Positions 26,021 to 35,501 of a stretch of 64,000 bases of DNA are shown in pieces. The stretch's first letter is position 1. Every line of letters starts with the position of its first letter. The position numbers and the translations under genes were made by a program. The DNA is from Accumulibacter sp003538495 (GTDB lineage: Bacteria > Pseudomonadota > Gammaproteobacteria > Burkholderiales > Rhodocyclaceae). The notes under the pieces are model-generated. The model saw only the letters and a list, made by a program, of their open reading frames with translations. It had not been told where the DNA came from and did no database searches. The stretch lies in contig NZ_JAPUVQ010000148.1 of NCBI RefSeq assembly GCF_029255145.1, positions 62,001 through 126,000 on the forward strand. Reading direction: 5' to 3'.

Positions 26021-27017
26021 TGCGTTCTCCGGCAGGGGCTTCCTCGTTGTCGGCCGCCATGAAGCGGTCGACCTTGAGTGCGTATTGCCCATCCTGCTGT
26101 CCGTAGCGGCATTCCATCACCGGTACATCGTCGACCATGGCGATAATTTTTTCGGGGATGTCGAGCGGAATGACATCGCCGACTTTCATCTTCAGGATCT
26201 GGCGAAGCGTGACGCTGGTGGTCGCCAGCTTGGCGGTGATCTCCACCTCGGCGTTCTTCAGTTGTTTGCGTAGCATGATGATCCAGCGTCGGTCGGTTGA
26301 CAGTTGATCACTCTGCATGGCGCTGTACAGGAGGTCACGGATCGGTTCGATCATCGAGTACGGGAAACAGATGTGCATGTCGGCACTCGAGCCGCCGAAT
26401 TCCAGTGAAAAAGTCGTCGAGATGACAATTTCGGACGGCGTCGCGATGTTCGCGAATTGCGAATTCATCTCCGACCGGATGTACTCGAACGTCATCTCAT
26501 ATACCGGCTTCCAGGAGCGCGAGTATTCGGTAAACACGACCGCCAGCAGGCCCTGGATGATCCTTTGCTCGGTCGCCGTGAAGTCCCGGCCTTCGACGCG
26601 GGTGTGAAAGCGACCATCGCCACCGAACATGTTGTCGACCACCAGAAAAACCAGGCTGGGGTCGAAGACGAACAAGGCGGTGCCGCGCAGCGACTTGGCC
26701 GAGACCAGATTGAGGTTGGTCGGCACCACCAGGTTGCGGGTGAACTCGCTGTACTTCTGGACTCGTATGGCGCCCACCGAGATCTCGGTGGCGCGATGCA
26801 TGTAGTTGAAGAGGCCGATACGCAGGTAACGAGCAAAGCGCTCATTGACCAGCTCGAGGGTGGGCATGCGCCCGCGGACGATTCGCTCTTGCGTTCCGAG
26901 GTTGTAAGGACGCGCTCCGCCAGCAGTCTCCTCAACCGGCTCCGGTTCGTCGGCCTCGCCACTAACGCCCTTGAGCAGGGCGTCGACTTCATCCTGCGAG
27001 AGAAAATCGGCGCTCAT
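26013..27017 (-). CDS. fliM: Flagellar switch protein FliM
   Basis: FliM is the C-ring protein that receives CheY-P. The 334-aa product opens with the CheY-binding peptide DFLSQDEVDALLKGV. The middle CheC-like domain follows (FARYLRIGLFNYMHRATEIS, GGDGRFHTRVEG), and a C-terminal SpoA domain pairs with FliN. Its presence together with CheZ and CheA shows a CheY-switchable motor. It starts 6 nt after fliL. Confidence 0.97.
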   Translation of the reverse strand: MSADFLSQDEVDALLKGVSGEADEPEPVEETAGGARPYNLGTQERIVRGRMPTLELVNERFARYLRIGLFNYMHRATEISVGAIRVQKYSEFTRNLVVPTNLNLVSAKSLRGTALFVFDPSLVFLVVDNMFGGDGRFHTRVEGRDFTATEQRIIQGLLAVVFTEYSRSWKPVYEMTFEYIRSEMNSQFANIATPSEIVISTTFSLEFGGSSADMHICFPYSMIEPIRDLLYSAMQSDQLSTDRRWIIMLRKQLKNAEVEITAKLATTSVTLRQILKMKVGDVIPLDIPEKIIAMVDDVPVMECRYGQQDGQYALKVDRFMAADNEEAPAGERNG

Positions 27018-27023
27018 GGTCGT

Positions 27024-27578
27024 TCACTGAATGATGAAGGAAGTGAACAGCACTTCCTTGATCGGCGAGTCACGCTTCTTCCCCTTGCCGGCGGGATCCA
27101 GAACGCCGTTCATCTGCTCCTTGATTTCCTCGGCCAAGGCACGCTTGCCATTGATGGTGACCAGCTCCGAGGCTTTCTTGCTCGACAGCAGCAGGGTCAC
27201 GTCGTTGCGCAGCTTCGGCATGTACTGCTTGAGCTGCTCGTCGGTCTGACTATCTTCCACTTCGACCGAAAGGATCAATTGCAGGAACTGGTCGCCGGTT
27301 TCGGGTACCAGATTGACGGTGAACGCGTCGAGGGCGACATAGATTGGCGCTGCGTTGCGGTCGGCCTTTTTCTTCTTGACGGGCTTGGCTTTTTCAGCGG
27401 GAGAGTCGCCGTGTTCCTCGTCGTACTCCGCGGCTGGTTTCAAGAGCAAGAAGGCGCCGACGCCACCGACGCCGAGCACCAGCACCAGCACGGCGACGAT
27501 GATGATCAGCAGCTTCTTGCTGCTTTTCGCTGGCGCAGCATGGCCACTATCAGCTCCGGGTTTCGCATCGTTGGCCAT
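27024..27578 (-). CDS. fliL: Flagellar basal-body protein FliL
   Basis: FliL is a single-pass membrane protein that surrounds and supports the stators. The 184-aa product has a cytoplasmic Lys/Ser-rich start, one helix (LLIIIVAVLVLVLGVGGVGA, about 22-44), an acidic/Lys-rich linker and the periplasmic stomatin-like domain ending with VLFTSFIIQ. AGGAGA precedes the ATG. The 80-nt gap from fliK carries a hairpin (GCGTGCG/CGCACGC, 27627-27650) without a T-run. Confidence 0.95.
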   Translation of the reverse strand: MANDAKPGADSGHAAPAKSSKKLLIIIVAVLVLVLGVGGVGAFLLLKPAAEYDEEHGDSPAEKAKPVKKKKADRNAAPIYVALDAFTVNLVPETGDQFLQLILSVEVEDSQTDEQLKQYMPKLRNDVTLLLSSKKASELVTINGKRALAEEIKEQMNGVLDPAGKGKKRDSPIKEVLFTSFIIQ

Positions 27579-27658
27579 ACGCCAGCTGTCTCCTGTTTGC
27601 TTGTCGGTTGGTTTTGTGTTCGGCGGGCGTGCGCTTCAAGCGACGCACGCGGTAGCTG

Positions 27659-28741
27659 CTACGCATAGATGTCGATCAGCGCGCTGCCATGCTGCGTGGC
27701 GATGGTCTGCGCCAGAAGGCCGCTGGCGAAATCATTGGCAAGTATAGTCCCATCGACGACCTGGAGGGGTGGGCGATCTGGCTGGTTCTGCCCCTCGCCC
27801 GGCTGTCGGAAGGACTCGCTGCCAACACTGACCTGTCCCAGATCGATTCCCGCGCTGGCGAACATTTCACGCAGGCGTGGGAGAGCCGTCTCGATGGCCC
27901 CGCGAACGTCCGCATTGGCCGAGGCGAAGTGGGCATTGGCGCTGTCCTTGTCGATCCGCAGGGTGATCTCCAGCGATCCCAGCTGCGGCGGATTGAGTGT
28001 CAGCTGCGCCAGCTGCTTGTCGTGGCTTGCGAACCACAACAGTTTCTGGCCAAAATCGCCCGCCCAGGATGGGTCGCGCAACGGTGTCTGCAGGCTCTGC
28101 GGGCCGTCCGCAGGCGCTGTCGCGACCGGCTGCTGGGCGTGCGGCGCGGTAGCGAGAGTGGCCAAACTGCTGGCCGGCGATACCGGCTCCGGGGTCATGG
28201 CCTCGGGTCGTTCAAAGCCTCGCCTGGCGACCTCGGCGACGGCAACTTTTGCCGCCTCGTGGCCAATGTTTGCCGCTTTGCTGGCAGCGTCGAGCGATTG
28301 CGCTGTCGACGACCCTCTTTCGTCGGCAGTCCGGGTTTTCAGGTTGAGGGGATCAGTCGGCAATGCGAGGTTTCCCGGTACGACGATCGGCTCGTTTCGC
28401 ACCGTCGTCACGGACAGGCCGGGCAGGTCTGGTCCGCCCGCCAGCGGCCGCTCTGGAATCGTTGACGGACTCGCCAGGGTGCGCTGAGTGGGGTCGAGGG
28501 CGGTCAGGAACGGCGCGGCGCTGACCTCCGGGCCGGCCTCGCCGAACGCTGTCTTGCGGTCGGCAGCTGCATCTTTGTCGGGTGGAGCTTCATTCGCCTT
28601 GACTTGCAGGCCGAGCAGCAGGCTGGCGAAGCCCGCGCCGCTGCTCGCCGCGTCAGCGGCCACCGGCCTGGCGGCGACACTCTCGGGGGAAGCGTCCGGA
28701 AGTTGCGGTCTTGGGAAGCTTGAAACGATGGCGATGCTCAT
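27659..28741 (-). CDS. fliK: Hook-length control protein FliK
   Basis: FliK is the secreted ruler that measures the hook and triggers the FlhB switch. The ATG at 28741 gives 360 aa. The N-terminal two thirds are a low-complexity Ala/Pro/Ser-rich region, as in all FliK proteins. The C-terminal FliK domain (about 220-320) has the conserved AQLTLNPPQLGSLEITLRI and LREMFASAGIDLGQVSV. The partner site is FlhB at 2327-3466. Sequence upstream of the ATG is open but not family-like. Confidence 0.93.
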   Translation of the reverse strand: MSIAIVSSFPRPQLPDASPESVAARPVAADAASSGAGFASLLLGLQVKANEAPPDKDAAADRKTAFGEAGPEVSAAPFLTALDPTQRTLASPSTIPERPLAGGPDLPGLSVTTVRNEPIVVPGNLALPTDPLNLKTRTADERGSSTAQSLDAASKAANIGHEAAKVAVAEVARRGFERPEAMTPEPVSPASSLATLATAPHAQQPVATAPADGPQSLQTPLRDPSWAGDFGQKLLWFASHDKQLAQLTLNPPQLGSLEITLRIDKDSANAHFASANADVRGAIETALPRLREMFASAGIDLGQVSVGSESFRQPGEGQNQPDRPPLQVVDGTILANDFASGLLAQTIATQHGSALIDIYA

Positions 28742-28800
28742 GGTCGACGCGCTCCGGCAGGTGCTATCGTTGGTCAAGCAAGTAACGTGCCCAAACCACA

Positions 28801-29247
28801 CTAGGGTTCGTGCCCGTCGTCCGTTCGGCGCGCCGCAAGCTCGTCCTGAGCCTTTTGTTCCTGACGCAGTTCGCGTCTGGCTTCGCTGCTGCGATGGCGT
28901 TCAAGGAGTGCGTCGAAGGCCTGCAGTCGAGCCCGTTGCTGCTGCCAGTTGGCCTGGCCGGCGGCGGTGTGCTGCTGCTGCAGGGCGACCGCCTCGGTCT
29001 GCTGCTTGATGGCCTCGTCAAGGCGGTTCAGGAATTCGCGGTAGTTGCGCCATTCGGCCTGCCGCAATCCGTCTTGTGCCGCTTCCCGGAAGCGCTCGTC
29101 GTACTCATCGCGATACTGCTGCAGCATGCCTAGCCTGGTCTTCGCGTCGCGTTCGCTGGCAATCAGGCGTGCGAGGCCCTGCGTCGCCTGATCGCTGCGA
29201 TTCTGCATCAGGTCGAGCACGGCTTGCAGGGTGAAGGGTCTTGGCAC
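28801..29247 (-). CDS. fliJ: Flagellar export chaperone FliJ
   Basis: FliJ is a coiled-coil protein that links the FliI ATPase ring to FlhA. The 148-aa product starts at GTG and is helical throughout, very rich in Gln, Arg and Ala, with QNRSDQATQGLARLIASERDAK near the N terminus. Length matches the family. It lies between fliI and fliK; the start is 70 nt after the fliI stop, and that gap shows no clear promoter. Confidence 0.92.
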   Translation of the reverse strand: MPRPFTLQAVLDLMQNRSDQATQGLARLIASERDAKTRLGMLQQYRDEYDERFREAAQDGLRQAEWRNYREFLNRLDEAIKQQTEAVALQQQHTAAGQANWQQQRARLQAFDALLERHRSSEARRELRQEQKAQDELAARRTDDGHEP

Positions 29248-29317
29248 AGGGAACCTGGCGGATCAATACTCAATACGCGGTGGGACAAACGGCAACTGCG
29301 TTCTGCAGCGTGGCCGC

Positions 29318-30736
29318 TCAGGAGCCTGTGGAAAACAACGCGTGCAGTTGAGCGACGCTACTGTCGAAGTCGGCGCGTTGGCCCAGGCTCTGCTGCAACA
29401 ATACTTCGAATTTCGGATAGAAGGCGATGGCCTGGTCGAGTTGCGGGTCGGAACCAGCAGCGTAGGCGCCGACGCTGATCAGGTCGCGCGAGCGCTGGTA
29501 GCGCGAAAAGAGGTTCTTGAATCGCCGAATCTGATCCAGATGCCCGGGGCTGACCAGGTTGACCATCGCCCGCGAGATCGATTGTTCGATATCGATCGCC
29601 GGATAGTGACCAGCGTCGGCCAGCGTCCGCGACAGCACGATATGGCCGTCAAGGATGGCGCGTGCCGAATCGGCGATCGGGTCCTGCTGGTCGTCGCCCT
29701 CGGCGAGCACGGTGTAAAAGCCGGTGATCGAACCGCCCCCGTCCGGGCCGTTGCCGGCGCGTTCGACCAGTTGCGGCAGGCGGGCGAAGACCGAAGGCGG
29801 GTAGCCGCGGGTGACCGGCGGTTCGCCGATGGCCAGCGCAATCTCGCGCTGCGCCATCGCGTAGCGGGTCAGCGAGTCCATGATCAGCAGCACGTGCTGG
29901 CCGCGATCCCGAAAATATTCGGCGATGCAGGTCGCGTAGGCCGCGCCCTGCAGGCGCATCAACGGGCTGACGTCGGCCGGTGCGGCGACGACCACCGACC
30001 GGCGCAGGCCTTCCTCGCCGAGAATCTGTTCGATGAACTCCTTGACTTCACGACCGCGCTCGCCGATCAGCCCGACGACGATCACGTCAGCTTCGGTGTA
30101 GCGGGCCATCATGCCGAGCAATACGCTCTTGCCGACGCCCGATCCGGCAAAAAGGCCCATTCGCTGTCCGCGGCCGACACAGAGCAGGGAATTGATGGCG
30201 CGCACGCCGACGTCGAGCGCTTGCTCGATCGGTGCTCTCGACATCGGGTTGACCGGTCGGCTCTGGAGCGGACGAAGCGCTCTTGCGTTCAGCGGCCCAA
30301 GCCGGTCGAGCGGGCGACCGGCGCCATCGAGGACGCGGCCGAGCAGTGACTCGCCGACCGGCACCAGTTTCGCACGGTCGATCGAGCGTCGGCGTGCGGG
30401 CGGCGGCTGATCGATTCGCGGTGGCTGTTTCGGCGTCTCGAGGGCGACCACTCGGGCTCCCGGCGGCAGGCCATAGACGTCCTCGGACGGCATCAGGAAC
30501 AGCCGTTCGCCGTTGAAGCCGACCACCTCTGCTTCGATCGGCGAGCCGCCAGGAGGCATGATCCGGCATGAACTCCCCAGCGGCAAACGGAGCCCGGTGG
30601 CCTCCATCACCAGGCCGTTGATCCGCGTCAGGTGGCCACTCGGCAGCAGCGAACTGACCTGGCCGGCGGCGTGTCCGCAGGCATCGAGAAAGCGGCACCA
30701 GGCAGCGAGGTGCTGGTTGGCTGGGGAGTTACTCAT
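29318..30736 (-). CDS. fliI: Flagellum-specific ATPase FliI
   Basis: FliI is the export ATPase, related to the F1 beta subunit. The ATG at 30736 overlaps the fliH stop by 8 nt and gives 472 aa. Walker A is GLFAGSGVGKSVLLGM, Walker B is HVLLIMDSLTRYAMAQREIAL, and the flagellar-type motif GEPPVTRGYPPSVFARLPQL is present. The frame is open another 38 codons upstream inside fliH, but these have no family match. Confidence 0.97.
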   Translation of the reverse strand: MSNSPANQHLAAWCRFLDACGHAAGQVSSLLPSGHLTRINGLVMEATGLRLPLGSSCRIMPPGGSPIEAEVVGFNGERLFLMPSEDVYGLPPGARVVALETPKQPPRIDQPPPARRRSIDRAKLVPVGESLLGRVLDGAGRPLDRLGPLNARALRPLQSRPVNPMSRAPIEQALDVGVRAINSLLCVGRGQRMGLFAGSGVGKSVLLGMMARYTEADVIVVGLIGERGREVKEFIEQILGEEGLRRSVVVAAPADVSPLMRLQGAAYATCIAEYFRDRGQHVLLIMDSLTRYAMAQREIALAIGEPPVTRGYPPSVFARLPQLVERAGNGPDGGGSITGFYTVLAEGDDQQDPIADSARAILDGHIVLSRTLADAGHYPAIDIEQSISRAMVNLVSPGHLDQIRRFKNLFSRYQRSRDLISVGAYAAGSDPQLDQAIAFYPKFEVLLQQSLGQRADFDSSVAQLHALFSTGS

Positions 30737-31466
30737 CGGCTGCTCCGCCGGCGTCCGATGGCATGCCCGCGGCGCGGCTCTCGAGCCATTCCTGACTGAT
30801 GCCGATGCCTTCGATGACCCGGCGCCAGCGCGTCTCGACGGTCGCGTCAACCTCGCTGGCGCCCAGTTCGACCCGACATCCGCCTGCTGTCAGTGTGACG
30901 TCTTCGACGATGCGCCAGTTGACGTGCGCGAGTTGATCACCCAGCTGGCTGCGGACCAGGCTGGCGTCGTCGGGATGAACAAACAGCAGAGGCTGTCCAT
31001 GATGGTGGTGCAGGGCGCTCACCGCTTCTCTGACGACCGGCAACAGCAGCTCCGGTTGCACGCGCAAACTCTGACGCAAGACCTGGCTGGCGACTTCCAT
31101 TGCCAGCGTCAGCAGTTGCTCGGCAACGCCCTGGTCGATTTCGGCCAGCGCTTGCTGCAGGTTGTTCAGCAGTGTCGATACCGCCGTCGCCGAGGCTCGT
31201 GCAGCGGCGATCCCCTCCTGGTAGCCGGCGGCAAAGCCCGACTCGTGCGCCTCGTGATGCATGCGCTCGATTTCTTCGGCGGTGGGCAGGATCACCGCTG
31301 CTTCCGGCTGGCTATCGTCCGGCTCGGCCGCGACGTCGACTGGCGCTTCCGCGGTCGGCGGGTCGGCCGGCCGTGGGTCGGCTGCTGCCTGCTGCTGTTC
31401 ATCGAAGGCGGCGACCTCCCAGCGTTGGTAGGCGGTCAGCTTCTCCTTTGGGATCCAGTTGCTCAT
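30729..31466 (-). CDS. fliH: Flagellar export stator-like protein FliH
   Basis: FliH binds FliI and tethers it to FliN at the C ring. The ATG at 31466 gives 245 aa starting MSNWIPKEKLTAYQRWEV, a common FliH opening. A Gln/Ala/Pro-rich part leads to a helical segment with small-residue repeats (GFAAGYQEGIAAARASA) and an ATP-synthase-delta-like C-terminal domain. It starts 13 nt after fliG and is coupled to fliI. Confidence 0.93.
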   Translation of the reverse strand: MSNWIPKEKLTAYQRWEVAAFDEQQQAAADPRPADPPTAEAPVDVAAEPDDSQPEAAVILPTAEEIERMHHEAHESGFAAGYQEGIAAARASATAVSTLLNNLQQALAEIDQGVAEQLLTLAMEVASQVLRQSLRVQPELLLPVVREAVSALHHHHGQPLLFVHPDDASLVRSQLGDQLAHVNWRIVEDVTLTAGGCRVELGASEVDATVETRWRRVIEGIGISQEWLESRAAGMPSDAGGAADE

Positions 31467-31479
31467 GATCGTCGCGGGG

Positions 31480-32478
31480 TCAGACCATTTCCTCGCCACC
31501 GGCGCCGCCGAGGACGATCTGGCCCTCGTCGGCCAGGCGGCGGACGATCTTCAGGATCTCCTTCTGCTCGCCTTCGACTTCCGACAGGCGTACCGGGCCG
31601 CGCGAATCGAGGTCTTCGCGCAGCATTTCCGAAGCGCGCTGCGACATGTTCTTGAAAATCTTCTCGCGCAGCGATTCGGTGGCCCCCTTCATCGCCAGGA
31701 TCAGCGATTCGGACTGTATTTCGCGCAGCAGGAGCTGGATCGCCCGGTCATCAAGGTCAAGGAGATTCTCGAAGACGAACATCTCGTCGAGAATCTTCTG
31801 CGCCAGGTCCGGATCGTACTCGCGGATCGAGTCGACCACCGAAGTTTCGTTGGCGGTGCCCATGAAGTTGAGTATTTCGGCCACCGTCCGTACCCCGCCC
31901 ATCGCCGACTGCTTGACGCTGGCGGAACCCGAAAGGAGACGCAGCATCACGTCATTCAATTCCCTCAAGGCTTCGGGCTGGATGCCTTCGAGCGTTGCGA
32001 TCCGCAAGACCACGTCGTTGCGCAGCCGCTCCGTAAACTGGTTAAGAATGTCACTGGTGTGGTCATGGGCAAGGTGAACGAGAATCGTGGCGATGATCTG
32101 GGGGTGCTCGTTCTTGATCAGGTCGGCAACCGTGGGAGCATCCATCCACTTGAGCCCTTCGATACCATTGGTGTCGCCGGGTTGCAGGATTCGCGAGATC
32201 AGGTTGGACGCCTTGTCGTCACCGAGCGCTTTGGTGAGCACCGAGCGGACATAGGCATCGGTATCGACATGTACCGCGGCGGATTGCTCGGCGGTGGTAT
32301 GGAAGTCGGTGAGCACTTCGTCGACCCGGGTGCGCGGCACCGATCTGAGCGCTGCCATGGCGTGGCCCAGCTTCTGCACTTCCTTCGGGCCCAGATGCTT
32401 GAGTACCTCGGCAGCATAATCCTCACCGAGAGCGATGAGCAGAATGGCGCTTTTTTCGACGCCGTCGTCAGTGGGCAT
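31480..32478 (-). CDS. fliG: Flagellar switch protein FliG
   Basis: FliG is the rotor protein that contacts the stators. The ATG at 32478 overlaps the fliF stop by 11 nt and gives 332 aa. The middle domain has the EHPQ motif (IKNEHPQIIATILVHL). The C-terminal domain has the charged torque helix region (DLDDRAIQLLLREIQSESL), where Arg and Asp/Glu face the stator loop of MotC. All the usual domains are complete. Confidence 0.97.
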   Translation of the reverse strand: MPTDDGVEKSAILLIALGEDYAAEVLKHLGPKEVQKLGHAMAALRSVPRTRVDEVLTDFHTTAEQSAAVHVDTDAYVRSVLTKALGDDKASNLISRILQPGDTNGIEGLKWMDAPTVADLIKNEHPQIIATILVHLAHDHTSDILNQFTERLRNDVVLRIATLEGIQPEALRELNDVMLRLLSGSASVKQSAMGGVRTVAEILNFMGTANETSVVDSIREYDPDLAQKILDEMFVFENLLDLDDRAIQLLLREIQSESLILAMKGATESLREKIFKNMSQRASEMLREDLDSRGPVRLSEVEGEQKEILKIVRRLADEGQIVLGGAGGEEMV

Positions 32479-34213
32479 TGGTGCCCATCCATTCCCTGAT
32501 GATGTTGGCCACGGCCTGTGGGTCCTGCCCGGCCAGCGCGCGCGCGGCGGCCAGTTTCTTCTCCAGCAGCATCGCGGCGGTGGGCACTTTCTCGTCGCCT
32601 TCGCCTTCGCCGCCTTCTGCATCACCGGCAAGGACGTCGATCGTGCCGCCGACAGTTGCTCCTGCGTCTTCCGGCTCAGGCTGCACGATGGTCTTCAGCA
32701 GCGGGCGGACGACGCCAAGCAGCAGGTAGGCGATGATTCCAGCAATCGCACCATACTTGATCAGGTCCTTGGCCAGGGTGACCATTTCGGGATCCCGCCA
32801 TGGCGGCAACTCGTCCGCTTTTTCGACGGCCGTGAACGGCGCGTTGGCCACCGAAATGGTGTCGCCGCGGTCCTGCTTGAACCCCATGGCCTCCTTGACG
32901 AGATCGCTGATCTGCTTCAGTTCCGCGTCGGGCAGTGGCTTGTTGACCGCCTTGCCGTCCTTGCCGGCTTCCTTGCGCTGATTGACTACCACCGCACCGG
33001 ACAAGCGCTTGATGGTCCCGACCGCTTGCTTGACGTGGCGGATGGTCTTGTCGACCTCGTAGTTGATCGTGGCGTTCTTGCTGGTGCTCAGCGGTTGGCC
33101 GACGCTGCCGATTGGCGCCTGCACCCCGGCGGCGTTGATTTGCCCGGGTACCGGTTGCCCCGGGGCAGCGACTGCCCCGGCGCCCGCGACCGCAGGCTGG
33201 GTCAGTGGGGCGCTGGCCGGCACCGGCGGCTGATTGCTGAGGGCGCCGGGAACGCCCTGTGCCGTCGGGTTGGTGCTTGCCGTTTCGCTGGTCTGCTGGC
33301 TGCGGATGCTGATCTCCGGCGGCGTGGTGTTTGGCCGATGCGTTTCGGCGGTCTGTTCGCTCTGCGAAAAATCGATCTCGGCAGCGATCTGGACGCGCGC
33401 GTTGTCGGGTCCGACGATCGGTGCCAGGATGTCTTCCACCCGCTTGATGATGCTCGCCTCGACTTCCTGGATGTACTTCACCTGGGTTGGGTCGAGGCCG
33501 GCTTCCATGAGCTTGCTCTTCATTTGCGACAGCAGGGCGCCGCTCTGGTCGAGCAGGGTGACGCTGCTCGCCGCCAACTGCGGGACGCTGGCGGCGATCA
33601 GATTCTGGATGCCGGCGATCTGGGCTGGATCCAGCGAGCGGCCAGGATAGAGGCGGAGCAGCACCGATGCCGATGGCTTCAGCTCTTCGCGCAGGAAGAC
33701 GCTGGGCTTCGGAATGGCCAGATGCACGCGCGCCGACTGAATGGCGGCAATCGACTGGATGGTTCGCGACAGTTCGCCCTCCAGGCCGCGCTGGTAGTTG
33801 ACCTGCTCGGCAAACTGGCTGATGCCGAACTTCTGGCTCTCCATCAACTCAAAGCCGACCGCTCCACCTCGGGGTAGTCCCTGCGAAGCGAGGCGGAGGC
33901 GCACATCATGAACCCTGCCGGAGGGAACGAGGATCGCGCCGCCCGAGTCGCTGAACTGGTAGGGAACATTCATCTGTTCGAGCGCGGCAATGATCGCGCC
34001 GCCGTCGCGCTCGCCGAGATTCGAGAAAAGTATCTTGAATTCACCTTGCCTGAGCATCGTGGCGGCGGCGAAGAGCAGCGCAACGACGGCTGCGAGAGAG
34101 ACCATCAGCACCACCTTCTGCCGGTCGCTCAAGCGCGCCAGCGCCTCGCGAACGCGATCGAGCGGACTGTCCGCGCCCGTGGTCTCTGTGGTTTCGGTTC
34201 CGGCTGCCGCCAT
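32468..34213 (-). CDS. fliF: Flagellar MS-ring protein FliF
   Basis: FliF forms the MS ring in the inner membrane, the base for the rotor and the export gate. The ATG at 34213 gives 581 aa. There are two membrane helices (about 33-53 and near 450), a periplasmic part with ring-building motifs (ALEQMNVPYQFSDSGGAILVP), a disordered Pro/Ala-rich loop, and a C-terminal FliG-binding tail. It is the first gene of the leftward fli block. A sigma-54-like element lies 84 nt upstream, in the region shared with the divergent flrB. Confidence 0.97.
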   Translation of the reverse strand: MAAAGTETTETTGADSPLDRVREALARLSDRQKVVLMVSLAAVVALLFAAATMLRQGEFKILFSNLGERDGGAIIAALEQMNVPYQFSDSGGAILVPSGRVHDVRLRLASQGLPRGGAVGFELMESQKFGISQFAEQVNYQRGLEGELSRTIQSIAAIQSARVHLAIPKPSVFLREELKPSASVLLRLYPGRSLDPAQIAGIQNLIAASVPQLAASSVTLLDQSGALLSQMKSKLMEAGLDPTQVKYIQEVEASIIKRVEDILAPIVGPDNARVQIAAEIDFSQSEQTAETHRPNTTPPEISIRSQQTSETASTNPTAQGVPGALSNQPPVPASAPLTQPAVAGAGAVAAPGQPVPGQINAAGVQAPIGSVGQPLSTSKNATINYEVDKTIRHVKQAVGTIKRLSGAVVVNQRKEAGKDGKAVNKPLPDAELKQISDLVKEAMGFKQDRGDTISVANAPFTAVEKADELPPWRDPEMVTLAKDLIKYGAIAGIIAYLLLGVVRPLLKTIVQPEPEDAGATVGGTIDVLAGDAEGGEGEGDEKVPTAAMLLEKKLAAARALAGQDPQAVANIIREWMGTNAH

Positions 34214-34296
34214 GCGCGTGGTACGGTGTGGGCCTGCGATCAAGCAGGCGGAAGGCAAGAAATGATGACAATTACTCTGCTATTGTAGCTGTTAAC

Positions 34297-34312
34297 TGCA
34301 CGGGACTTCCCA
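34297..34312 (-). promoter_or_regulatory. Sigma-54-like promoter of the fliF operon
   Basis: Read on the minus strand, TGGGAAG-TCCC-GTGCA keeps the invariant GG-N10-GC and matches the consensus at 5 of 7 and 4 of 5 positions. Transcription would start near 34286, giving a leader of about 73 nt before fliF. It sits only 4 nt from the divergent flrB start codon. Confidence 0.55.
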
Positions 34313-34316
34313 TCCG

Positions 34317-35495
34317 ATGAACCAAGTCGTACCAATGCCGGGCCAGGAACTCAAGGCGCAGGAACTGCAACGCGCCTTCGACGCCTTCAATCAGGTTTCG
34401 CTGGCGCTGACGCGGTCCTACCAGGGGCTTCAGGGTCGCGTCGAATCGCTGACCGCCGAGTTGGCGGTCGCCAATGGCGAGTTGCGTCGGCAGTTCGAGG
34501 AGAAAGAGGCGCTGTCAGAACGCCTTTCCTTGTTGCTCAAGGCCTTGCCGGCGGGCGTGGTGGTGGTGGACAGCGCGGCCTGCGTCAGCGAGGCGAACCC
34601 GGCAGCGGCACAAATGTTCGGCCAGGAGATGGTTGGCGAAGGCTGGCCGAAACTGGCGCACGCCAGGCTGGTGGCGACCGAGGCGCCGGACGAGTGGCAA
34701 CTCGATTCGCGACGCTTGTCGATTGTCGAGAGCCCGCTCGATTCGGCGGGCGGGCGAATCCTGCTGATCCACGACGTCACCGCGGCGCATGGCCTCAAGT
34801 CGGATCTGGAGCGTAGTCAACGTCTGGCAGCGATGGGCGAGATGGCCGCGTCGCTGGCGCACCAGTTGCGCACCCCGCTGGCGGCGGCCTTGCTCTATAG
34901 CGCCAACCTGGGCCAGGCGGAAATTGGCGATGCGGCGCGCGTCCGCTTCGCCAGCAAGGCAACCGCCCAGCTCAAGCGCCTTGAGCGGCTGATTCAGGAG
35001 GTGTTGCTGTTTGCGCGCGGTGAGAGCATCGGCCGCGATATCACTCCGGCCAGGCTGCTTCTGGCCGACGCAGCACAGACCGTCGAACCCTTGTTTGTCG
35101 ACAAGGGAGTTTCTTTCCGGGTGGCCTGCGATGCCGGCGACGCGACCGTGACCGGCAGCCGCAAGGCTTTGGTCGGCGCCGTGGTGAATTTGCTCGAGAA
35201 CGCCCTGCAGGCCTGCGCGGCCAACGGCGAAGTAGCCCTCGCTGCGACTCTGGTCGGCGGGCAATTGCGAATCGGCGTGCGTGATACCGGTCCCGGCATT
35301 GCGCCCGCGATCCAGGAGCGTGTTTTCGAACCGTTCTTCACCACCAGCGGCTACGGGACAGGGCTCGGTCTGGCGATCGCGCTGGGCGTGGCGCGCGCCC
35401 ACGGAGGTGGCATGGAGCTCAATTCGATACCAGGCAAAGGGTCCGAATTCGTGATTGTGCTGCCGGCACAGATGGTGGCAGATCGGGACTATTGA
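34317..35495 (+). CDS. flrB: Flagellar sensor histidine kinase FlrB/FleS
   Basis: This is the likely kinase for the adjacent sigma-54 activator. The 392-aa protein has no membrane helix, so it is cytoplasmic. A coiled-coil N terminus is followed by a PAS domain (about 75-155) and a HisKA box MAASLAHQLRTPLAA with the phosphorylated His182. A HATPase domain follows, with N box VGAVVNLLENALQA, G1 DTGPGI and GTGLGLAIALGVARAHGG. The organisation matches FlrB/FleS, which senses early flagellar assembly. It is 6 nt from its regulator and divergent from fliF. Confidence 0.92.
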   Translation: MNQVVPMPGQELKAQELQRAFDAFNQVSLALTRSYQGLQGRVESLTAELAVANGELRRQFEEKEALSERLSLLLKALPAGVVVVDSAACVSEANPAAAQMFGQEMVGEGWPKLAHARLVATEAPDEWQLDSRRLSIVESPLDSAGGRILLIHDVTAAHGLKSDLERSQRLAAMGEMAASLAHQLRTPLAAALLYSANLGQAEIGDAARVRFASKATAQLKRLERLIQEVLLFARGESIGRDITPARLLLADAAQTVEPLFVDKGVSFRVACDAGDATVTGSRKALVGAVVNLLENALQACAANGEVALAATLVGGQLRIGVRDTGPGIAPAIQERVFEPFFTTSGYGTGLGLAIALGVARAHGGGMELNSIPGKGSEFVIVLPAQMVADRDY

Positions 35496-35501
35496 GGAAG
35501 T

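Noticed and set aside
34219..34233. Plus-strand TGGTACG-GTGT-GGGC as a sigma-54 promoter for flrB
   Set aside because: The -24 half is good, but the -12 half reads GGGC, not TTGC, and it lies partly in the fliF leader. It is too weak to list.
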